Shown here piece by piece: positions 24,601-33,600 of a DNA stretch of 64,000 nucleotides (its first letter is position 1; each line of letters starts with the position of its first letter). Source of the DNA: Hepsetus odoe (Eukaryota > Chordata > Actinopteri > Characiformes > Hepsetidae); NCBI GenBank assembly GCA_017165825.1, contig CM029387.1:11810298-11874297 (forward strand). The letters are read 5' to 3'. The notes below the pieces were generated by a model. The model had not been told where the DNA came from, did not search any database, and saw nothing but the letters and a program-made list of their open reading frames with translations. A program made the position numbers and the translations under genes.

Positions 24601-25770
24601 AATGTTATGTGATCTTACAAGGTAATTCAACAGTGCTTCTGTCTCATTTCGGAAAACAAGTTAAGAAACAATGCCCCCTGACAGAACAATATTTAATCAC
24701 ACAGCTATTAAAAGGGTGAGTTCTTCAGAATCAAAGATGTTTCCACTCAGCTAGAATAGAACGATAAGCCTTCTCCCATCTGCAGTAGATCAGCACAGGA
24801 AGTCAGTCTTGAAGCGCAGGCACCTTTCCAGCCTTTAAAAATAGACCGTAATTACATTTCAGAGCCAAATTAAAAATAAATGATTTCTGGTTTATTAATG
24901 ACTGCTGACAAGTCATGGTGATGAGTATAATATTAACAACCTCCTTTACATGGGAGCAAATACACACACAGGCCTGGGAAAAAAACACCTTACTGCTGTT
25001 TAGAGATGTATTTATGATTTAGGTTTTGTCTCCAATATCAAATTATTTGAATAATGTACAATAAAGGACTATTTGGACGAGATAAGATTTACATGAGGAG
25101 GTAGGGCACTATTATTTTTACAGCTCTTTACAGCATTTTATTTTACAGGTGTTCCCCTGTAAAATAAAAGGCTTATCTGAATGTACTATGATAGTTATTT
25201 TGCCTATGTATAATCATTTCTCTATAGAACTCTATAGAGTGCCTGTATACTTGTACTCTGTGGCCCAAATCTACATACCTTTGTGTGAGCTCTGTTTGAG
25301 CTCTGTAAGCTCTGTTTTCACAAACCACTCCTGTAATAGAAGGGTTGATAAAGGTTTATAATTGGTTATAAAGAGGATTCTGTGAGTGTGATTGTTTACA
25401 GTGATGTTGTTTGCTGGCTATAAAATCTCAAGCAATTAAATCTTAAGCAATTAATTTCTAATGACGCTGCTTTGACCTAATATAGCTAAATAGATGTTTT
25501 TATAAGACAGTGTCCAAATAAATTAATTTTACATTTTCCTAAATGAGCAGCTAATCACTGTATTTTAAATGTTTCTGATGCAAGGAACACTTAAAAGGAA
25601 TAGCAAAAATAGTATGTCGATCTGCAAATTGATACGAAGAATTAAAATGTCCCTCTAATAGTTAATCTGTAAAAACAGACGAATGTGCTCAATGCACCTT
25701 AAAAATGACAGAAAATCAAATTGTAAAACCACCACATAAAATATTACATCAAAATGGCACTATTAGCTCT
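21650..25770. other. Intergenic DNA, no gene seen
   Basis: Mostly unique AT-rich sequence. A segment at about 22925-23465 ends in CTGTAAAGCTGCTTTGTGAC, a wording common at the 3' ends of fish repeats, so it is probably an old retroelement piece. A 14-bp-arm hairpin is at 25136-25169. No exon of any gene was recognised. Confidence 0.45.
25136..25169. repeat. Perfect hairpin, 14-bp arms
   Basis: TTTTATTTTACAGG pairs with CCTGTAAAATAAAA across a 6-base loop (TGTTCC). It is not followed by a gene end. Confidence 0.8.
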
Positions 25771-25771
25771 T

Positions 25772-25946
25772 CAGGGGTGGGCAACTCCAGTCCTCAAGGG
25801 CTGGTGTCCTGCACAGTTTGTTTCTCTGCTCAAACAAACCTGGTTCAGCTTACCCGATAATCAGCAGGTTTAGTAAATGTGCTTGAGGATGTGACTACCA
25901 ACTTTGCAGCACACAAACTCTCCAAGAGTGGAGCTGCCCACCCCTG
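25772..25946. mobile_element. hAT-like MITE (175 bp)
   Basis: Imperfect terminal inverted repeats: CAGGGGTGGGCAACTCCAG at the left and, as a reverse complement, CAGGGGTGGGCAGCTCCAC at the right. The length and the CAGGGGTGGGCA termini are typical of non-autonomous hAT elements. A clear 8-bp target duplication was not found. It lies downstream of the eef1akmt4 stop. Confidence 0.65.
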
Positions 25947-26184
25947 TGTATTGTTAACCCTTAACCCCCTGATGTGAAATTGTTCACTGCTTATATAAAC
26001 ATCTAAAATCCCAGAAAACCTGAAAATCTGATCAAGTAGAGGCACAACCCTCAAAAATACAAAACTATCAAAGTGAATTCAAAGTAAAATTTTTTAAATG
26101 CAATAAAATAACTTATTAGAAATACTTGAAGCACAAAGAAAACATAGGTTTCTGTTCTCTTCGCCTGACAGCTATGTTGGATGC

Positions 26185-26472
26185 CTACAAAGCAATGCTA
26201 TTAAGAAACTCCTCATTTTCAATTTCTAGAAAGGTCATCACGGTCGTCGGAGCCTCTGATTCTGTGCGCAGCCTCCTCTCCAGTGCAGCATCCTCTGAGC
26301 TAAGCTCCTCCCCTTTAGTGAGGACATACAGGAAATAGTGGAAGCTGTCTCCATAATGATAGTGGTTGATAGACCAGCTGTACTCATTTCGAGCATACAG
26401 TCTCTTGCGGAAATGTGGCTGGGCGAAGGTCACTGACACAAAACGGCCACCCGGCCTCAGCACTCGACTGAT
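26185..26472 (-). CDS. eef1akmt4: eef1akmt4, terminal coding exon (partial gene)
   Basis: The last 95 codons of EEF1AKMT4, a class I SAM-dependent methyltransferase that modifies a lysine of translation factor eEF1A. The exon starts just after a CAG acceptor at 26473-26475, in phase 0, with ISRVLRPGGRFVSVTF (strand after the SAM-binding half of the Rossmann fold), then AQPHFRKRLYAR, WSINHYHYGD, FHYFLYVLTKG, and an acidic tail ending in the stop at 26185. It matches the vertebrate protein end to end. The methyltransferase motif I and the rest of the N-terminal half must come from upstream exons at higher coordinates. None was recognised up to 64000, which would be an unusually long intron. It points toward camk2n2 (convergent), as expected for the 3q27-type gene order. 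Confidence 0.85.
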   Translation of the reverse strand: MSRVLRPGGRFVSVTFAQPHFRKRLYARNEYSWSINHYHYGDSFHYFLYVLTKGEELSSEDAALERRLRTESEAPTTVMTFLEIENEEFLNSIAL

Positions 26473-26721
26473 CTGCAGATAACATGAGAAATAAAAAGAA
26501 CACAATTTATATTTATATCAGGGTTCCTTGTCTTTCGATGCATGCTTAGAAATACCTACTATATTCTAGCCTCACAAACCTAAGGTTTGATGTAAGCAGG
26601 GAGCATTGTCGCAGTCTAAATGACAAAAAGCTGAAATCTACCTTTTTTTTATTCTGATTTTGCATTAATGTATCATATTGTAACTGTTGAGAATGAATAT
26701 ATATATATATATATATACACA

Positions 26722-27278
26722 CAGTACTGTGCAAAAGTTTTAGGCAGGTGTGGAAAAAATGCTGTAAACAAAGAATGCTTTCAAAAATGGAAGTGTTAAT
26801 CATTTATTTTCATCAATCAACAAAATGCAGGGAATAAACAAAAGAGAAATCTAAATCAAATCAATATTTGGTGTGACCACCCTTTGCCTTCCAAACAGCA
26901 TTAATTCTTCCAGGTACACTTGCACACAGTTTTTGAAGGAACTCGGCTGGTAGGTTGTTCCAAACTTGACTGTGTTTGAACCTATGTGTGACATTGATGA
27001 TCATTAGCACCTGTTTGGTAAAACTGGTTGATCATACACCTGACTATAATCCTACAAATTCCCTGACATTGTGCAAGTGTACCTATAAGAATTGATGCTG
27101 GTTTGAAGGCAAAAGGTCTTAACACCAAATATTGATTTGATTTAGATTCTTCTTTTGTTCGCTCGCTTTGCATTTTGTAAATTGAAAAAAATAAACAATC
27201 ATCATTATTTTTATGTCTGAAAGCATTCTTTGTTTACAGCATTTTTCCACACCTGCCTAAAACTTTTACACAGTACTG
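26722..27278. mobile_element. Tc1-like foldback element (about 557 bp)
   Basis: Both ends carry CAGTACTG followed by the same long terminal inverted repeat (GCAAAAGTTTTAGGCAGG at the left and its near complement at the right). The left half, inverted, corresponds to the same transposase 3' end as the right half, so it is essentially two opposed copies of one end around a short middle. It is flanked by TA on the right; the left dinucleotide is mutated to CA. No transposase frame. Confidence 0.75.
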
Positions 27279-27286
27279 TATATACA

Positions 27287-27935
27287 CCTCAAAATTCTAA
27301 ACACAATACCCCATAATGTCAGTGAGTATTCACATAAGTATTCACAGCCTTTGCCATTCAAAACAGTGAGCTTGTGTACATCCTGTTTCCACAGATCTTC
27401 CTTCCAAAGTTTCTAGAACCCGATTGGAGTCCACCTGTGGTAAATGCAGTTGACTGGACATTATTTGGAAAAGCACACTCCTTTCTATATAAGATCCCAT
27501 AGTTGACAGCCTATGTCGGAGCACAAACCTCAGCGACAGGAATGTAGGAATCAAAGACAAAGACAGGAATCAAAGCACAGATCTGGGAAAAGCTACAGAG
27601 CAATTGCTGCAGCTGCATAGTGGCCTTCATCATCCATAAATGGAAGACGTTTTAAACCACCAGGAGTCTTCCTAGAGTTGGCCACCTGGCCAATCTGAGC
27701 AATCCGGCTAGAAGCATGCTGGTGGCAGCATCATAATGTGGGGATGTTTTTTGGCAGCAGGAACTGGAACATTAGTTAGAGAAGAGGGAAAGATGAACGC
27801 AGCAATGTACAGAGATGTACTTGATGATAACCTGCCCCAGAGCGCTCTGGACCTCAACTGGTGTGAAGGTTCATTTTCCAACAGAATGGAAAGTGAATGG
27901 ACACAGAATGGAATGGAAAGTGATCATTAAAATGA
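27287..27935 (+). repeat. Second Tc1/mariner family, decayed copy
   Basis: It begins with the end wording of a fish Tc1 (ACCCCATAATGTCAGTGAG, AAGTATTCACA), continues through a broken transposase (near 27500-27610), a readable core block GGSIIMWGCF near 27720-27755 and NAAMYRDVLDDNLPQ near 27795-27845, and then breaks off. Large internal deletions are evident. Confidence 0.6.
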
Positions 27936-28029
27936 TAATTAAGGTTAAGATGATTTTTCATAACTCAAAGGTGTATCGTGATACATAACGAGAAATTAGA
28001 AAATGGAAGTGTCAGTCCGAGAGGACTGA

Positions 28030-28165
28030 CATTCTGCAGAGTTTGGTAGTTACCCCCTCAAAAAACTCAATAAACCTGGTGATTACCAGGTGAGGTGAAC
28101 CAGCTGTGTATGAGCAGAGAAATCACCATACTGTATAGGACACGGGTCCTTCAGGACTGGAGTGA
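28030..28165. repeat. Possible degraded hAT-like MITE, inverted
   Basis: The wording AACCTGGTGATTACCAGG, GAACCAGCTGTGTATGAGCAG and CCTTCAGGACTGGAGTGAC resembles the element at 25772 read in the opposite direction. Ends are too degraded to define. Confidence 0.4.
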
Positions 28166-29034
28166 CCTTCTCTGTATTAAACTATAAACACAAATATTTT
28201 CTATAAAGTATACATGGTCTACTCTTGATTTCTGTTGACTAAGTCAGTAACATGAAGAAAGTGCAGAAACTACCATCAAATTTTGATAAGGAATGTGCTG
28301 TTGATGGCTGAGAGTGTTGTTTGGCTACCCCCATAATCAACCCTATAAAATTCAACCTTAAATCGAAAGCGACCTTTTGTACCTTCTTAATTAATGGTAA
28401 TTATTCTTTAAATTATTTGATGTGGCTGCTGAAACTACAGAGTTGGGATTTGACCCCCAACTTTTCAAAGTACAAGGGTGTTGTCTGGACTGAGTTCAGG
28501 TAACTTACATTGAAAAAAAAAATCTACACTCCGCATGAGAAGAAAGTAGTTGTCTTTCATCCGTGAAAGAAATTTGTAATTTGTCCTTTTTTCAGTCAGG
28601 TTTCTCTCTTTTTAATTTATATGTGGTGTCACCCATTTCAGTTCAGTTAAGAATGGAATGGCCTTAGTTTGCCTCCAAAGTGTTGGTGGTTACATCACCA
28701 TGAACCAGCAGGATTAAAACAATGTTATCCAATAATATCATATTTCACTCTCTCCATTCATCACTATCTATAAGCAAGAAAACATTCCACTCAAAAATAC
28801 ATACTGATAGAGGAATGTATTATGCTTCTGGCTTAAACTGACATTACAATTTGCAAAAAAAAAAAACACTCATGACAGATGCAGCTAATCAGCCAAGACT
28901 TGACTAGGGCCTGAAGTCTGCTTTATTGTTATAGCACTGCAGCTATGAGGCTAGTGTACCTAACAAAGCAAAGGAACCTTACGGCCTTGACGCACTAAAC
29001 TGACTGTTGGCCGACAGCATCAGGCTTTGGTGAG

Positions 29035-29226
29035 TACAGGTGGCGGGGGTCTAGTGGTAGGGTACTTGCCTATGGGCCTATGACTCAAGAGGTCCCAAGA
29101 ATCCCACCTCTGGCACTACCACCACTGGGTCCCAGAGCAAGACCCTTAACTCTGAATTGTAATTAGGACATGGAAGTCACTCTGGATAAGAGCGTCAGCT
29201 AAATGCCGCAAATGTAAATGTAAATG
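29035..29226 (+). repeat. tRNA-derived SINE (family 2)
   Basis: Head GGTGGCGGGGGTCTAGTGG, truncated B-box region, body GCACTACCACCACTGGGTC, and the shared tail TCTGGATAAGAGCGTCAGC with TAAATGCCGCAAATG. Confidence 0.75.
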
Positions 29227-29753
29227 TGAGTGTTTGCAACCCATGCCTGAAGTGCATATGGCATTGCTATCAAAACCTTGCTACTAGAAGGCCATTTGAA
29301 GCACTTTTAACTATGCATAATGAGTTATGAATATATTTATGCATAATAAACATTCCTAGTGAGAAAAAAACATGAATATTGTTTGCACAAAAACTATATG
29401 GGTGCTCAGATAAAACAGTCAAATAAAATACGGCATTGAATACTCACTCCTTTCATGGCCTTTTTAACATATTGGATTGTAACTGTAAACATATGACAAC
29501 TGTTAATTTTATTTCACTTTTCTTGTTCTTAATTAAATTTGTGATGTTATTTACAAAAAAATTTTTGCTTTCTCTCAGTGAGCATAGAGATCACGCACAC
29601 ACAAACACACAAAATTGAAAGCTTATGTATTCCTGCTGTCTGCCTTAAAATTTTGTCCTAACCTCACATTATGTCGTAAACAACATTCTCATTTATAATA
29701 ATGATTAGTTAAGTATTTTCCCTCTTAACCCTCTTATTTGGTAGGGTAAGAGT

Positions 29754-29760
<7 letters not shown>

Positions 29761-29797
<37 letters not shown>
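29761..29797. repeat. (GA)n microsatellite
   Basis: About 18 AG units, simple sequence. Confidence 0.95.
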
Positions 29798-29805
<8 letters not shown>

Positions 29806-30332
29806 ATGCTAAAACATCACTTGACAGTCACCTGCAATTATTTTCATCAACATTACATTAGCTCATTGTTGAGTGTCATTTAATACAGTGGATGACCTGA
29901 TACACCTGGGAAAGACAAACCCTAGTCCAGACGAGTGACATCATATCAAAATGGCTGAAGTAAACTGGTGAAAGTCTCAAACAGTGCCTGGCTGAAGAGA
30001 GTTTTTTATCTCTTCTGTTGATAGAATCTAGCGTGAGAAAAGGGATGCACAGATACTAAAATGATCCAGGAGATTTGATTATGGAGAGTGCAGAATGTTC
30101 ATATTTTATTTGCTTGACTTAATGTTGCATATGTTCAATGTTAAATGCATCATTGTATGTAAAGAAACAGGTGAAGGGTATATCTTGCTATTAGCAATTG
30201 TCACGTGTGTTGGGTTCTGGGCACGCTAGAGGGCGCTCTCTGTCACGTGTGTTGTGTTTTGGGCACGCTAGAGGGCGCTCTCGGTCACATTCAGGGTGTT
30301 TGTCACACGAGGTGTTTAGGGTACGCTAGAGG

Positions 30333-30427
30333 GCGCTCTGTTCTGACTAAGCACACCTGAGCCCCTGCGGGCAGGTGTGCATCATTGGGGCTGACTATTT
30401 AAGCCCCGATGAGTCAGAACAGAGCGC
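30333..30427 (+). promoter_or_regulatory. LTR core promoter within nested inverted repeats
   Basis: Outer perfect 16-bp arms GCGCTCTGTTCTGACT (30333-30348) and its complement (30412-30427) enclose two further perfect hairpins: GCACACCTG/CAGGTGTGC (30351-30359, 30372-30380) and GGGGCT/AGCCCC (30387-30392, 30402-30407). The loop of the last contains TATTTAAG (30396-30403), the best TATA-like box. The same arrangement is kept in the 3' LTR. Promoter role is inferred. Confidence 0.6.
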
Positions 30428-30470
30428 GGCTCACTAGATAGGCTATGCCTGCACGTAATGGTGGTTTTTG

Positions 30471-30526
30471 TCAGTCAGTCAGTCAGTCAGTCAGTCAGTC
30501 AGTCAGTCAGTCAGTCAGTCAGTCAG
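30471..30526 (+). repeat. (TCAG)14 microsatellite inside the 5' LTR
   Basis: Fourteen perfect TCAG units, against eleven in the 3' LTR (34362-34405). This is the only length difference between the two LTRs. Confidence 0.95.
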
Positions 30527-30584
30527 TCACCTGAGTAGTAACTGCAGTCTGAGTTCTTGTTTGTTCGTGTTTTCTCCTTTGTTT

Positions 30585-30590
30585 AATAAA
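30585..30590 (+). terminator. LTR poly(A) signal AATAAA (5' LTR copy)
   Basis: Canonical hexamer in the LTR. Its twin in the 3' LTR at 34464-34469 would end the element transcript. Confidence 0.6.
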
Positions 30591-30652
30591 CTTCTGTTCT
30601 GAACCCCTGGCTCGGACCTGACGTCCCTCCGGTACCACACCACCGTTACAGA

Positions 30653-33600
30653 ATGAGCCGCCTGTACCTGGACGTCACGAGCCACGAGGGCGAGCAGGAG
30701 TGCGTGCTGTGGGCGGCAGCGAATGCTGTCGAGCGGACGCTGCAGCTGATGAGGACCTGGGGGCCAGAGGCGTCTTCTCTGGACCTCCGCGAGCATCTGG
30801 ACGGTGAGGAGTGGGTGCGACGGACGCCGACGGCCACGGCAAGGGAGCTAGAGCGCCGTCTGAAGAGGACGATGTCGCTGCTCCCACTCGATATCATCCC
30901 AGATCCCGAGCTTCGCAGGGATCAGTTCGCGCTTTGTTCCCGGATGCTGATCTCCGAGGCTACAAGGGCGCAGCGCTATCTCAACACGCTGGACCGCGTG
31001 TTGTTTTCCGCACGCGATATGGAAGGCGGGGCTTCGTTGAAGGCTGGCGTTGCGCAACGCGGAGGCACGACGTCAACCACGCCGCAAGCTTCTCAACGCG
31101 GAAGCACAGCGTCAACCACGCCGCAAGCGCCTCAACGCGGAAGCACGAAGCCAACCACGCCGCACGCGGGTCAACGCGGAGATTCAGCGCCAGAGAGCGC
31201 GAGAGCGCCGCGCGCCAGTAACCTCGATCTGCCAGCGGAAAAAGCGTCGCGTGCAGCTGATAGCGGGAACACGGCCAGCGCAAATCACCACGAGAGGTTG
31301 GTAGCAAACGCGCCTTTCCGTGCCCACAGCGAAAGCACGACGCTCAGCGCTCCGCAGCGCGACAGCACGAAGCTCAGCGCTCCGCAGCGCGACAGCACGA
31401 AGCTCAGCGCTCCACACCGCGACAGCACGAAGCTCAGCGCTCCGCAGCGCGACAGCACGGCGTCCCCCGCGCCGCAGCGCGACAGCACGGCGTCCCCCGA
31501 GCCGCAGCGCGACAGCACGGCGTCCCCCGAGCCGCAGCGCGACAGCAACCACAGTCCGCCAGCGGAGAATGCGCCGCGCGCAGCTGATAGCGGGAACACG
31601 GCCAACGCGAATCACCACGAGAGGTTGGTAGCAAACGCGTCTTTCCGTGTTTACAGCGACAGCACGGCGTCCCCCGCGCCGCCACACGACTGCACGGTGC
31701 CCACCAAGAGGAATGCAAAGAAGGCCGCCCGCAACAAGAGAAGCGAGGCAATGGCAAAGAAGGCAGTTCCGGACGCAGAGAGCAGGAGGAGGGTGGAGAC
31801 CACTTCCTGCATCGTGCAACCGGGGAGGTCGACCAAGGAAGCCCTTCACAACAAGGAAAGCGGCATCAAGAAGTCGACCCCCAAAACCAGCTCCATGAAG
31901 CCATCTGCTACACAGAAAGCAGAGAAGGAGCAGCTCCAGGTTAGTGGCAAGTTTAAAAGGAAAGCTCGGGTGCAAAGGAGAATTGAACATGAGGCTGCTG
32001 TAACCATTCAGGCACAGGTGAGGAAACACATAAACAGAAAGTACTACCTGAAGCTACTGTGGGCAGCCAAGACGGTTCAGCGATATTATAGAACTAGTAA
32101 GAGTATGAGGCAAGAAATGAAGTCTTTGAAGGAGAAAAAAGGGGCTGTTGTTGTTGTTCTACAAGCTGCATTCCGAGGGATGAAGACCAGACAGACTCTG
32201 AAACTGAAGCACCAGGCTGCCACGGTTATACAAAGGGCTTACAGGGCTCACTGTGCTCGGGCACGATACTCATACATCAAACAGACTGTTGTTGCAATCC
32301 AGCTGAGGTATCGTTCCACACGTGAAGCCAGAAAACAAAGAAAGGAGTTTTTGACATTGCGCTCCGCTGCAATGTTCCTGCAAGCCTGCTTCAGAGGTCA
32401 GAGGGTCAGAAGGGCTGTGATCCTGCACCATCAGGCCGCTTCCCTGATTCAGGCTGCGTTCAGAAGACACAGGGAGGTAACAAAGTACCAGGCCATAAGA
32501 AGGTCAGCCATCTTCATTCAAAGATATTTTAGGTCCTACATCAGGGGCAAAAGCGAACATGAAAGATTCCTGGTGTTGAAAAAGTCCGCGATACGCATCC
32601 AGGCCACCTTTAGAGGTTGTTTAGTGCGGAGAAACATGAACGCTATGAACCAAGCTGCTGTCATTGTTCAGGCTGCTGGGAGAGTGCACCAGCGGGGATC
32701 TGTCTTCAGGAGGCCGCGCTGGGCAACGAGTGGTCGTCAGAGGCGGTTCAGAAGGCGGAGACCGGGACTTCGACTTCGACAGAGGTGTCCACATGCTGCG
32801 AAGTGTTTGCAGAAGTCAGTCAGAGTGGAGCCGGTGAGGGATCGGGCCGTGTGGCACAGAGAGGCGAGGACAATCCAGTCCCACCTCGGAGGTGAGCAGA
32901 TCAGCTGCAGTAATGTTTGGTTTGCTGAACAGGAGGAGTTGCTGACAGGACTCTACCATCCGCTGACCAAGGGAACCGCCATGCCACAGGTGAACGCAAC
33001 GGGCTCGAAGGACCGGAGGAAGGAAAAAGAGGTCCTTCGATTCAAGAGACATGCTGTGAGGGTTTCCCAAAGAAAGGGACTGGGGAGAGGACAGGAACAG
33101 AGAAACCAGATCGTAGGCTGGAAAACACGGAGAGTTGAGACTCCAACCACTCAGGAGAAGCTGGAGGCTAAAATAGCCACAATGGAGGGGCAATTGCATC
33201 AGTGCAGGACAGAGCTGAGACAGGTGCAGGACCAAAACATCGCTCTGCAGGCTGACCTGAGAGAGGCCCGTCATGAGGCCAGCAAGCTCACCGAGCTAGA
33301 AAACCAGGTCAGAGGTATGGAAGGTAAATTGGCCCTCATCGAATCTCTACTCTCTTCTCCAACACCAGTGCCTGCTGGAAACCAGAGAGCAAACGCCGAA
33401 ACAGAGCATCCGGAGAACAGTCCAGCGGAGAAACGGGTAACGAATGCAGAAAGGGAGCAGCTGCCTTCAGGCCCCCTAGCATCGGCTCGCCCCCGCAACT
33501 CAGCAAACCCAAAACAAGGTGACGTTTGGAGGAAGCCACGGGGAACTCCTCAACATGAAACCAGAAGCTGGGACACTGCGTCGCCGGGCCCCAAGCGACC

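Larger units (their letters stand above)
28170..30198. other. Intergenic DNA with one SINE and a GA microsatellite
   Basis: Apart from the SINE at 29035 and the GA run at 29761, this is AT-rich sequence with no recognisable exon. No upstream exon of eef1akmt4 was seen on the minus strand. Confidence 0.45.
30199..30650 (+). repeat. 5' LTR
   Basis: 452 bp. Order: three GTCAC...GCTAGAGGGCGCTCT units (30199-30340), an inverted-repeat block containing the TATA-like box (30333-30427), a (TCAG)14 run (30471-30526), AATAAA at 30585-30590, and the end CCACCGTTACA. The ORF start codon is only three bases beyond its end. Confidence 0.92.

Noticed and set aside
30471..30526. Regular short repeats considered as a CRISPR-like array
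   Set aside because: It is a TCAG microsatellite inside an LTR with no spacers; the genome is eukaryotic.
31184..32029. A 281-codon open frame on the minus strand opposite the LTR-element ORF
   Set aside because: It mirrors the GC-rich repeats of the plus-strand ORF, ends where they end, and its protein is an Arg/Ala/Leu repeat with no domain. It is a shadow of the real frame.
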